Source of the DNA: Pseudoalteromonas sp. A25
Lineage (GTDB): Bacteria; Pseudomonadota; Gammaproteobacteria; Enterobacterales; Alteromonadaceae
Direction: 5' to 3'
Assembly (NCBI RefSeq): GCF_009176705.1
Contig: NZ_AP021846.1
Location: forward strand, 1,520,001-1,584,000
Length of the DNA: 64,000 bases
Position 1 is the first letter of the stretch. The number at the start of each line of letters is the position of its first letter. A program made the translations under genes and the position numbers. The notes under the pieces are model-generated. The model saw only the letters and a list, made by a program, of their open reading frames with translations, was not told the DNA's origin and made no database searches. Positions 17,651-26,864 of the stretch are shown piece after piece.

Positions 17651-20600
17651 TATGCGTGCTCCTCGTTTACAGAAAGTTGGCTGTTTTTAACGATATTATT
17701 GTGTTGAACTGGTTCGGGAGTTTGCGTATTGGGTGTCTTTATGTGATAAAGATCGCCCATCGCAACGGCAATTTTTCTTTCCCCTTCAAATGGATCTCTG
17801 GCGTGCGCTGCGAGCATGTTGTCGAGCATAACAACATCGCCTTTTTGCCAATCAAACCTTACCGCACAGGCTTCATATAGCTCACTGATCACGTCAATCA
17901 CCTCTTGCTCTAGAGGCTCTTGATCGCCATAACATACGTTACGAGGAAGGTTCTCTATACCGCCTGTTTCTAAGAAATGCTGCTTTACATCTTCTTCAAG
18001 AAAGCTGTAATGGTGCAGCTGAATTTGATTAAAAAAGCTCTTTTCATGGGTAATGGGGTGTACGATCACCGCAGGACACACCTGACTGATACGTAAGTTA
18101 TCATCGCCATACCACTGAAAGTCGATGCTGCTGTCTTTGCATATGCTCTCTACCAGCTGTTTGCTATCGGTTTTAAAGAAGTGCTGCCAGCTAACATCAA
18201 GAGAAGAAAAGTTGCGAATATAACAGAGCTGTTTTTCCTCAAGTTTCTCTTTGATGTGCACCGGTAGTCGCAGGTACATTTCGCGACAATCCACTATCGG
18301 CGTAGCTCCCCCAACAGCTGCATTTTGGCTGCAGTAAAACCACTGTCTTCTTGGCCACTGGCTTTGGTGTGAGCTTTCGTTGTGATACATGATCATCTGC
18401 TCATTTGGATAAGGCGTAGATTTATATATCTTGTTGCCGATGTCATTTTTCGGTAAGTCACCATACATCGCGTATAGCTGCGGGTAGATTGCCAAGCAAA
18501 ATTGCTCAAACTCCAATGCCGTAGGCAAATTGAATCCTCTAAAAACAATGCCACCATGGGTTTGCAGCCAGTTCATAATTTGTGTTTGGTTTTGTCTTGC
18601 CCAAGTTAAAGGGTCAAGGGTGTTGCTTTGACATTCTACCAATAGCGGAAATGGGCGGTCTTGGTGCAGGGGCGCAGCCTTTACGACTTCCTTTGCGCAG
18701 GGAGTGTTTTTTAGCTTATTTAATTTATTAAATTTGCTTAGCTTATTTAGCTTGGTTGGTCGGCCGGTGGTAGGCATGTCGCTTACTTCCTTCTGTACAT
18801 GGTTGTGCGTAAGTAAATTGTTCAGTGGTGCAGTGGGGCTTTTGCAAATTGCGCGCAACAGCTTTACGTATTGTTGACTTAATCGCTCAATGGTTGATTT
18901 ATCAAATAGTTGCGTGTTAAACACCCAGCTAAGGAACAATGAGCCCGTGTGTTTGTCCTCATTGGCAAACAATGCACAATCAAATTTTGCATGTTGCTGC
19001 TCACTATGGATTGGCTCTATGTGCAAGTTGCTCATATTGGGTTGCGTATCGGGTGTGTTTTGCATTACAAACAAGGCTTGAATGAGCGGGTGCATGCCAT
19101 TGATGCGGGTTGGTTTAGTGGTTTCAACAATTTGCTCAAATGGCACTGACTGGTGCTCAAAGCCATCCAAGCAATGTTGTTTTACCTGATATAAGAAATC
19201 GTTAAACCTAAGGGTTGCTTTAGGCTTGAATCTAAGTGGCAACAGGTTAACAAAAAAGCCCAACATATCATGAGTTTGTGCATGCTCTCGGTTTGCCACA
19301 TCGGTGCCAATTATCATATCTTGGCATTTGGTTTGTTGGTAAATTAAGCTGCTATAGGCACTGATAAGCAACATAAAGAGCGAGCTTTGCTGTTGATGAG
19401 CAAGTTTTTTCAGCTCAGTTAACAAGGGTTTATCTATTGTCGCTTCAATACTGCTGCCGATGCTTTTAGCCTGCGCATCACGAGGGCGGTCAAATGGCAA
19501 AGCAAGCACATCGTTTGCACCTGCGAGTGCGTGTCGCCAATAGTCGACAGACTCCTGTTGCTGTTTCACTATCCTTGGTGTGTTTTGCCAATAGGCATAA
19601 TCAAGATAACTCGGCTTTGCTATTAGGTCGGCCTGTAGGGTATCTAAACTTGTACCATTAAGTTGCTGGTATGTATCCATTAAGTCATCGAGTAATAGTG
19701 TCATTGACCATGCATCGGATGCGATATGATGTTGAACTATCTGACAGACAACATGGTTCTCTCCCATTTGATACACAAATACACGCAGTGGCGACTCAAG
19801 CTCTAAATTAAAGTTTTGATTTGCCGCATGGTTCAAAAAGTGTGTGAGCTGCTGCGGGTCCTCGCTCAAATCAAGCGTGGTAACGGCCACAGCAAGCGCT
19901 GGGTTAAACCTTTGCATGGGTTGCTCATCGAGCTGATGGTACGTGACCTGCAAAATAGGATGCTTTTGGGTGACTAACAAAATCGCTTGTTTTAACTGAG
20001 GGATTGATAGTTCACCTTTGATGTGCACAGCGGTTTGCATATTAAACCCGGCGCTAGAGGGGTTAAGTTGTTGCATAAACCACAAACGCTTTTGCGCATT
20101 GGATAAAGGCAAATAATCCGGTTTGTGGTCGAGCTCACAAAGCAAAGTGATCTTTTGGTACTTCGACGCGCCGATTAGCTTGGCTTGCTCGGCCAAGGTT
20201 GGCTGTTCAAACAAGCTTTTAAGTGGGATATCTAAACCCATCTTATTTAGTTGTGCTCGCAGTTGAGCGGCTAATAATGAATGACCACCCAGTAAGAAAA
20301 AGTCGTCATCACTTTGCAGGTGGTCAACGTTTAATAGCGTTTTCCAAATCTTCGCAAGCTTTTCTTCTTGCGCTGTAAGTGCTCTGTCAGCGCTGTGGTC
20401 AAAGGGTTGTGCATTTACAAGCGCGGGTAGTGCTGCGCGGTCAACTTTACCATTGCTATTTAAAGGAAGTTTATCGAGCGCTTGAAAGCGTTGTGGCACC
20501 ATGTAATCGGGCAACGTTTTGTGCAAAAACTGCACTAGTGATGCAGTGTCAGGTTCGTTTGCATCACTTTGCGGCACGTAGTAAGCAACTAGCTGTTGCG

Positions 20601-23600
20601 CTTTAATGACAGCAACGGCTTGGTTAATGGCCTCATGTTGGGTGAGTGCATATTCAATTTCACCGGGCTCAATACGATAGCCACGAACTTTAAGCTGAAA
20701 ATCTACTCGGCCAATAAAGGTCAACACAGGACAGGAATGCTGTCTTGTCCACTTTACTCTATCACCGGTTTTATAGAGCCGGCCAAAGTCAGGGTGTTCG
20801 ATAAATACGGCGTTAGATAACTCGGTATTGTGGCGGTATCCTCTTGCCACGACAGGCCCCCCAATATACAGCTCTCCAGGTACACCAAAGGGCGTTAAAT
20901 TCTGCTGTGAGTCAAGCACATAAAAGTGGTTGTAGGCAATAGGGTTGCCTATAGGCACATGTTTGTCGTCGACTTGTTGTATTTGATATGCAGACGACCA
21001 TATGGTGGTTTCTGTTGGACCATACACATTTGTTACGCTTTGACAGTGTTGCTGTAATAACACAGCCAACTGAGCTGGTAACGCCTCGCCACCACATACT
21101 GCATTAACTTGTGCTAATGGTTGCTGCGCAGTGAGGTTTTGTTCATCGCCAGTCAGCATACTCCAAGTAGCGGGCGTCGCTTGCACTAAATCAATTTGGT
21201 ATTGCTCGATAAGCCCAAATAGTTGTTGGCTATCTTTTTGCTGATCTTCATTTGCAATTACAACGCTTGCGCCAGTTGCTAAAGGCAAGCATAGCTCTAA
21301 GAGCGCAATATCAAAGGTGATTGTGGTTAAAGCAAGGGTACGCTTAAAGCATGGAAGTGTTTGTTCGATGGCTTTTAAGAAGCAAGCAAAATTGCCGCGC
21401 TCAATTTCAACCCCTTTTGGTTTTCCGGTCGAACCAGAGGTATATAAGGTATATGCCAGCTGTGTTGAACTTGTGGTTAATTGCAAATTATCATTAGGTA
21501 GGGCGCTTAACTGAGCGTTTAAAGTATCAAGCTCGATAACTGGGATGTCTGTTTTAAACACGCTGCTTAACGATGTTTGCGTCAACAAAAACTGTGGCTG
21601 CGCATGCTCTACAATATATGCCAATCGAGCAGGGGGCTGCGTGCCATCTAGCGGTAAATATGCCCCGCCTGCTTTTTGTATTGCCAAAAGTGTTACTAGC
21701 ATTTGATAGTTACGTGGCAAGCAAAAAGCGACCAGTTTTTCAGCACCAATACCGCGACCTTTTAGATAATGAGCAAGCTGGTTGGCATCGTTATTTAATT
21801 GCTCATAGCTGTAGTGTTTGCCACCGGCTATTACCGCGCTTTTGTCACCTTGAAGCCTTACTTGTTGCTCAAACCGGGCAATAAAATCGTCTTGCTCTGC
21901 GATGGGCGCTTGACTGAGAGCCGCGCTAAATTGATCTGTGGTTGCCATACTTAGCGCTTTATCAACCGAGTTCACTGTCAAAGCCGACAATGGTGTTTGC
22001 TGGGCCTTTGGTAGCCAACTTAAGATACTGAGGTAATCTTCAAATAGCTGTTCAATGGTATGAGCACCAAACAAGTCGCGATTATATTCAATTTGAACAA
22101 CCAAATTGTCACGGCGCAGCAGGTTAAAGCTGAGTTCAAATTTGGTATTGACCTCATTATGCTCAAGTGCTTCAAAATTAAGCCCCGGCAATGATAAATC
22201 GCGCTGTTTTAATTGGTCATTCTGATAGTTGAATAGCACTTGAAACACCGGAGGTCTTGCTAAGTTTCGGGCCGGTTGCAGTGCGTTAATCAATGTTTCT
22301 AAGGGCATGTTTTGGTGCGCTAGATCAGCCTGAAGCGCCTCAATATGCTGAGCTAGCCATTCACTTGTAGCAAGTTCAGGTTGAATTTGCGCGCGATTAA
22401 TTACGGTATTAATAAATACACCCACAATATGCTGGCTTTGCGCATCTTCTCTGCCACTCACTGGAATACCTACGGCAAAGTCATTTTGCTGCGTATAGCG
22501 CCACATAAGTAACTGGAAGCCCCCAAGCAATAAGCTAAATGGTGTGGTATTAAGCTTGTTGGCGTAGTCATCTAGTTGCGTAACAATGCCTGGGGCGATA
22601 GCCCACTCTTGTGTTGCGCCTGCATAAGTTTGCTGGCTAGGCAAAGGCTTATCATAAGTCAGCGCAAGTTGCTGCGGCATATTTGCTAAGCGCGTTAGCC
22701 AATAGTCAGATAGGGTGTCGTCGATGCTTTGAGATTGCTGACGAATACACCAATCAAAGTAATTGGCTTGCGCTTCTAAATGCGGGGTGGGCTCATGATC
22801 ACATTGATATAGCTTCAATAAGTCTTGGATCAATATGCCCATTGACCAGCCATCAGTAGCAATATGGTGGATATTGAACACCAAAATATGGGTATTCGCT
22901 TTGTTAGTGATTGGGAGTAGATTGATACTGATCACCTTACCGGTGCTTAGGTCAAAAGGCTGACGTACAAGTTGTAATGCTGTATTTTGTGCAGCTACTT
23001 CATCCATAGCAGCATAGACTGTGAGTGGCTGATACGTGTCTATTAACTGTTGGAATACATCGTCATTGGTTGTACCTGATATGTATTTGGTGCGCAGCAT
23101 GGCGTGTTTTGTGACCAACTGTTGGCAAGCCGAGGTTAGCCTTTGCAGATCAATATTACCTGTCACTTTAAACGCAGCCGGCAGGTTGTAAGCGGTATTT
23201 TGCGGCTCAAGTTGTTGTAAAAACCAGATTCGCTTTTGTGCAGCAGACAAAGGCTGAGCTTGCGTTAAGTCCACACAAAGCTTTGCTTGTTGAGCTGGAC
23301 TTTCTGATGTGAGCGTAGCTGCGTTGTTATTTGCTGAATCGATAGAGGCCGCAAGTGACTGTGCTGTTGGGTTTTGTTGTAGTTGCTTGGGTGTCACCAT
23401 TATATCTTGGCGCTTCGCCAGTGCGATGAATTGCAAACTTAATATTGAATCGCCGCCACGGGTATAAAAATTATCTTGCACCGAGAGTGAGTCATCGCGC
23501 AGGACATGTTTAAACAAAGCAAGAATTTTTTCTTGATGCGCTTGTGCTTGCTCGCTTAATTGCACTTTGTCACTTTGATTGCTTACAACGGTATTGCTTA

Positions 23601-26600
23601 AGGTGGTAATTGCTGCCGCTGCGATGTTAGCCAGAGAACGATGCGTGATAATGTCTTTTGGCGTTAATTTCACCCCTTGATTAGCAGCTAAGCCAATCAT
23701 TTGCAGGCTCATGATTGAGTCGCCACCGAGAGCAAAGAAGTCATCGCTCAGTTTTATTTGCTCTACTTTAAAGATTTGTTGCCAAATTTTTGCGAGGACT
23801 TGCTCGACCTCAGATAACGGGCGGTTTGACTGAAGCGTAGTGGCCTGATTTAAGTTTGGTAATGGTAAGGCTGTGCGGTCAATTTTACCGTTGTTATTTA
23901 ACGGTAATGATTCTAAAACTTGCCAATGATCTGGGTGCATATAATCGGGTAAAGCGTGGCTCATAGCTTGCTTTAACGTTGCAATGATTTGCTGCTCATC
24001 GGTAGTCGATTGCGCGAGTGTTAACCACGATATCAGTTGTTCTTTGCCAGACTCAGTGGCTTTTTGTAGCAGCACTATGGCGTCACTGACTTGTGGCTGC
24101 TGACATAGCCATTGGCTAATTTCGTTCAATTCGATGCGGAATCCACGACGTTTAACTTGGTCGTCGCTGCGGCCCATAAATTCAAGCAAGCCAAGGTGAT
24201 TGATGCGCACAAGGTCGCCTGTTTTGTAATAACGTGGGCCGTTTTCAGGCTGTATAAATGCCTGTGCAGTTTGCTCTGGGTTATGCCAATATCCCTGCGC
24301 TAATTGGTTGCCACTGACACATAATTCGCCTAGTGCGCCACGTGGTAACAGTTGGCCTTGCTCATTTCTCACCGTAATCGAGTTACCCGGTAAAGGAGTG
24401 CCAAGTGGCGCAACTGAGCTTAGGGTAGAGCGCAAAGCGTTGGTTAATGTGGTTGCACTAATGCCTACGGTACTTTCACTTGGACCATAATGGTTTACAA
24501 CGTTGAGCTTGGGCGATAACTCTTTGATCCGAGATAGTACGTTTTGATTAAGCCCTTCGCCGCCTAAAAAGAGTGTGTGCTTGGGCAACATACTTGCTGG
24601 GGTTTTTACACTCAACAGTGCGTTCAAATGAGAAGGGGTGATCTTTAAACAATCTACCGGATGTTGTGTTAAAAAGTCAGATAGGGCGTTGGGATCTGCA
24701 ATGGTATCGGCGCAAGGCAGCACCAAGCACTGACCTTGATAAAGTGCACCCAATACTGAGGTCAAACCGAGATCGGCGGCAACGGTCGCCAAAGTGAGCC
24801 AACGACTGCCAGAAGGTTGTGGGTATTGTTGTGCGATGGCTGCGCTGTAGTGACTTATCGCTTGATGAGAGACCACAACGCCTTTAGGTTTGCCTGTAGA
24901 GCCTGATGTGTAAAGAATATAAGCTGGGTCTTGTGGCGAAAGTGAATATGCACACAGTGCATGCGGTTCGTTTTGTGACACTGAGTTAACTTGCACATAA
25001 TTAACTTGCGCAATAGATGGGATATCGTAGTGCTGGTCACTCAGAATGAGTTTTACCTCAGCGTCATGGCAAATGTGTGCAAGTCTGGCAGCAGGCTGTT
25101 TTGGGTCGAGCATCACACAGACGGCACCCAATTGCCAACTTGCAAGCATTAAGGTCACTTGTAATGGGGTGCGTGGCATAATGATGGCCACATTGTGATG
25201 TGCTTGTACGCCTTGTTGTTGCAGCCACATGGCCGCTGATTTAACACTGTCAGCCAATTGCGAATAAGAAATGCGTTGATGACCGTCAAAAAGAGCTAAT
25301 TGCGCCTCATTTTGGCTGTTGCTTGCAGCAAATTGATGTATGCGCTGCGTTAGCAATTCAGGTGTATCATTAAGTGCTGGGCCATCTATTTTACTTTTAC
25401 TGAGCAGCGACGCGACATCAGAAAACGTGTTGTGTGGGTTGCTCAAACAACTGCTAAGTAGCGCTTTAAAGTCGACTAGCATTTGTTTTATGGTTGATGG
25501 TAAAAATAGCTCTGTGCTGTACTCAAAGTCTAAACAAATTGTTTGATCTGTTTGCTCAAACACTCTTAAAGTAAGATCAAAGCGTGCACTATTTTGCGCC
25601 ATATTAACTACAGAGCCCTGACTCTCGCCCAATGTCACGGTTGTTTTACTTGCCAACCCCACATGAATAAACATCACGTTAAACAGTGGTTGAGTAGGCG
25701 CGCCGTTGCCATCATTGAGCAGGTTTGCCAAGTGTTCAAAAGGGTAGTCTTGATTATCGAAGGCATCGGTTGCTGTCTTTAGGCAAAGCTTCAAAGCCTC
25801 CTTAAAGCTTGTTGTTGGACTAAGGCTATGGCGAAGTACCAGCGTATTCAGTAATGGTCCGACCAAATTGCTCAGCTCGGCCCGAGTTCTATTTGCAATA
25901 GAGCTTGCTAAACAAAAATCGTGTTGATCACAATAGTTGCCAAGCAGCCAGGCAAAAACGGTTTGTAGATAGACATACAACGTAGAGTTTTGCTGTGTAA
26001 TCGCACGTCTAAGAGCGGCGCTGATGTCTGCATCTAAAATTAACTGCTCAGCTTGCCCCTCAAAAGTACGTTGTTGAGTTGCAGGAGAAAAATCAAACGG
26101 TAGTGCAAGCGGCACTGGTAAATCTTGTAGCTGTTGCTGCCAATAGCTTTGTTGTGCTTGGTAGTCTTCGCTTTTTAGCCATTGGTGCTGCCAAGTTGCA
26201 TAGTCTTGATACTGAATGCTTAACGGTGCCAACGTGTCGTTTTGGTTATTTGCAATAGCAGCGTAAAGCTGCACTAATTCTTGATTAAAGATATCAAACG
26301 ACCACGCATCAAAGGCCACATGATGAATTGTGACAAATAACCAATATGCATCTTGCCCTTGAAATAACGATACACGGAACGGAACTTCGCCAGTTAAATC
26401 AAATTGATAGTTTTGCTGTTGTGCAAAGTAGGTATTTAGCCATGCGTCATGGTTGCGGTTTTGCTCTTCGGTTAATGGCACAGGGGTTAAATCTAACACC
26501 CCCTTTTGTTGTTGATAGGTATACCAGTTTCCTTGCTCATTTTGCTTAAAGCAGGTCGTCATCACTTGGTGGCGCTCCACCAACTGCGATAATGCCTGAG

Positions 26601-26859
26601 CGAGTATGTGTGGATTAAGTTTTAAATCAAATTTAACCACAGTACATAGGTTGTAAAGTGCACGCTCTGCCATCTTTTCAGCGATTAAAAACCGCTGCTG
26701 AGCAACCGAAAGTGGGTAGCTTGACTGTTGAGTTTCGACGATAGGCAGTTTCCAGCTATTAATGCCTTGTTGTGCAAGCTTTTGGCGAAACAGCTGTTGC
26801 TGTTTCGGCTCGAGTTTATTCAGTCGCTGTGCTATCGATAAATATTGAGATTGCTGCAT
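17650..26859 (-). CDS. NRPS-3: C-A(Asp)-T-T-C-A(Gly)-T-C fused to TauD hydroxylase
   Basis: A 3069-residue NRPS. Order by eye: C (HHVAFDAW) to about 480; A with code D-L-T-K-F-G-H-V-G (Asp) to about 1010; two successive T domains (ALGGDSI, TRGGDSI); C (HHIATDGW, canonical); A with code D-I-L-Q-V-G-V-I-W (Gly); T (LLGGHSL); C (HHIASDAW); then a Lys/Leu/Asn repeat linker and, from about 2745 to the end, a TauD/SyrP-like Fe(II)/2-oxoglutarate dioxygenase. Its iron ligands are the HNE motif in MYHNESSHQ and the His of MLAAHARDPF, with Arg in GERKIAV for 2-oxoglutarate. SyrP relatives beta-hydroxylate carrier-bound Asp. The fused enzyme probably acts on an Asp of this subunit or the next. Tandem T domains and the fusion are the unusual points. 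The gene starts 5 bp after NRPS-2. Confidence 0.92.
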   Translation of the reverse strand: MQQSQYLSIAQRLNKLEPKQQQLFRQKLAQQGINSWKLPIVETQQSSYPLSVAQQRFLIAEKMAERALYNLCTVVKFDLKLNPHILAQALSQLVERHQVMTTCFKQNEQGNWYTYQQQKGVLDLTPVPLTEEQNRNHDAWLNTYFAQQQNYQFDLTGEVPFRVSLFQGQDAYWLFVTIHHVAFDAWSFDIFNQELVQLYAAIANNQNDTLAPLSIQYQDYATWQHQWLKSEDYQAQQSYWQQQLQDLPVPLALPFDFSPATQQRTFEGQAEQLILDADISAALRRAITQQNSTLYVYLQTVFAWLLGNYCDQHDFCLASSIANRTRAELSNLVGPLLNTLVLRHSLSPTTSFKEALKLCLKTATDAFDNQDYPFEHLANLLNDGNGAPTQPLFNVMFIHVGLASKTTVTLGESQGSVVNMAQNSARFDLTLRVFEQTDQTICLDFEYSTELFLPSTIKQMLVDFKALLSSCLSNPHNTFSDVASLLSKSKIDGPALNDTPELLTQRIHQFAASNSQNEAQLALFDGHQRISYSQLADSVKSAAMWLQQQGVQAHHNVAIIMPRTPLQVTLMLASWQLGAVCVMLDPKQPAARLAHICHDAEVKLILSDQHYDIPSIAQVNYVQVNSVSQNEPHALCAYSLSPQDPAYILYTSGSTGKPKGVVVSHQAISHYSAAIAQQYPQPSGSRWLTLATVAADLGLTSVLGALYQGQCLVLPCADTIADPNALSDFLTQHPVDCLKITPSHLNALLSVKTPASMLPKHTLFLGGEGLNQNVLSRIKELSPKLNVVNHYGPSESTVGISATTLTNALRSTLSSVAPLGTPLPGNSITVRNEQGQLLPRGALGELCVSGNQLAQGYWHNPEQTAQAFIQPENGPRYYKTGDLVRINHLGLLEFMGRSDDQVKRRGFRIELNEISQWLCQQPQVSDAIVLLQKATESGKEQLISWLTLAQSTTDEQQIIATLKQAMSHALPDYMHPDHWQVLESLPLNNNGKIDRTALPLPNLNQATTLQSNRPLSEVEQVLAKIWQQIFKVEQIKLSDDFFALGGDSIMSLQMIGLAANQGVKLTPKDIITHRSLANIAAAAITTLSNTVVSNQSDKVQLSEQAQAHQEKILALFKHVLRDDSLSVQDNFYTRGGDSILSLQFIALAKRQDIMVTPKQLQQNPTAQSLAASIDSANNNAATLTSESPAQQAKLCVDLTQAQPLSAAQKRIWFLQQLEPQNTAYNLPAAFKVTGNIDLQRLTSACQQLVTKHAMLRTKYISGTTNDDVFQQLIDTYQPLTVYAAMDEVAAQNTALQLVRQPFDLSTGKVISINLLPITNKANTHILVFNIHHIATDGWSMGILIQDLLKLYQCDHEPTPHLEAQANYFDWCIRQQSQSIDDTLSDYWLTRLANMPQQLALTYDKPLPSQQTYAGATQEWAIAPGIVTQLDDYANKLNTTPFSLLLGGFQLLMWRYTQQNDFAVGIPVSGREDAQSQHIVGVFINTVINRAQIQPELATSEWLAQHIEALQADLAHQNMPLETLINALQPARNLARPPVFQVLFNYQNDQLKQRDLSLPGLNFEALEHNEVNTKFELSFNLLRRDNLVVQIEYNRDLFGAHTIEQLFEDYLSILSWLPKAQQTPLSALTVNSVDKALSMATTDQFSAALSQAPIAEQDDFIARFEQQVRLQGDKSAVIAGGKHYSYEQLNNDANQLAHYLKGRGIGAEKLVAFCLPRNYQMLVTLLAIQKAGGAYLPLDGTQPPARLAYIVEHAQPQFLLTQTSLSSVFKTDIPVIELDTLNAQLSALPNDNLQLTTSSTQLAYTLYTSGSTGKPKGVEIERGNFACFLKAIEQTLPCFKRTLALTTITFDIALLELCLPLATGASVVIANEDQQKDSQQLFGLIEQYQIDLVQATPATWSMLTGDEQNLTAQQPLAQVNAVCGGEALPAQLAVLLQQHCQSVTNVYGPTETTIWSSAYQIQQVDDKHVPIGNPIAYNHFYVLDSQQNLTPFGVPGELYIGGPVVARGYRHNTELSNAVFIEHPDFGRLYKTGDRVKWTRQHSCPVLTFIGRVDFQLKVRGYRIEPGEIEYALTQHEAINQAVAVIKAQQLVAYYVPQSDANEPDTASLVQFLHKTLPDYMVPQRFQALDKLPLNSNGKVDRAALPALVNAQPFDHSADRALTAQEEKLAKIWKTLLNVDHLQSDDDFFLLGGHSLLAAQLRAQLNKMGLDIPLKSLFEQPTLAEQAKLIGASKYQKITLLCELDHKPDYLPLSNAQKRLWFMQQLNPSSAGFNMQTAVHIKGELSIPQLKQAILLVTQKHPILQVTYHQLDEQPMQRFNPALAVAVTTLDLSEDPQQLTHFLNHAANQNFNLELESPLRVFVYQMGENHVVCQIVQHHIASDAWSMTLLLDDLMDTYQQLNGTSLDTLQADLIAKPSYLDYAYWQNTPRIVKQQQESVDYWRHALAGANDVLALPFDRPRDAQAKSIGSSIEATIDKPLLTELKKLAHQQQSSLFMLLISAYSSLIYQQTKCQDMIIGTDVANREHAQTHDMLGFFVNLLPLRFKPKATLRFNDFLYQVKQHCLDGFEHQSVPFEQIVETTKPTRINGMHPLIQALFVMQNTPDTQPNMSNLHIEPIHSEQQHAKFDCALFANEDKHTGSLFLSWVFNTQLFDKSTIERLSQQYVKLLRAICKSPTAPLNNLLTHNHVQKEVSDMPTTGRPTKLNKLSKFNKLNKLKNTPCAKEVVKAAPLHQDRPFPLLVECQSNTLDPLTWARQNQTQIMNWLQTHGGIVFRGFNLPTALEFEQFCLAIYPQLYAMYGDLPKNDIGNKIYKSTPYPNEQMIMYHNESSHQSQWPRRQWFYCSQNAAVGGATPIVDCREMYLRLPVHIKEKLEEKQLCYIRNFSSLDVSWQHFFKTDSKQLVESICKDSSIDFQWYGDDNLRISQVCPAVIVHPITHEKSFFNQIQLHHYSFLEEDVKQHFLETGGIENLPRNVCYGDQEPLEQEVIDVISELYEACAVRFDWQKGDVVMLDNMLAAHARDPFEGERKIAVAMGDLYHIKTPNTQTPEPVQHNNIVKNSQLSVNEEHA
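18711..18765 (-). repeat. Repeat-coded linker between last C domain and TauD domain of NRPS-3
   Basis: The DNA is an imperfect TTA/GCTTA-rich repeat that encodes a Lys-Leu-Asn linker (KLNKLSKFNKLNKLKN). It marks the exact junction of the NRPS and hydroxylase parts and looks like a slippage-prone spacer. Confidence 0.55.
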
Positions 26860-26864
26860 GGGGG

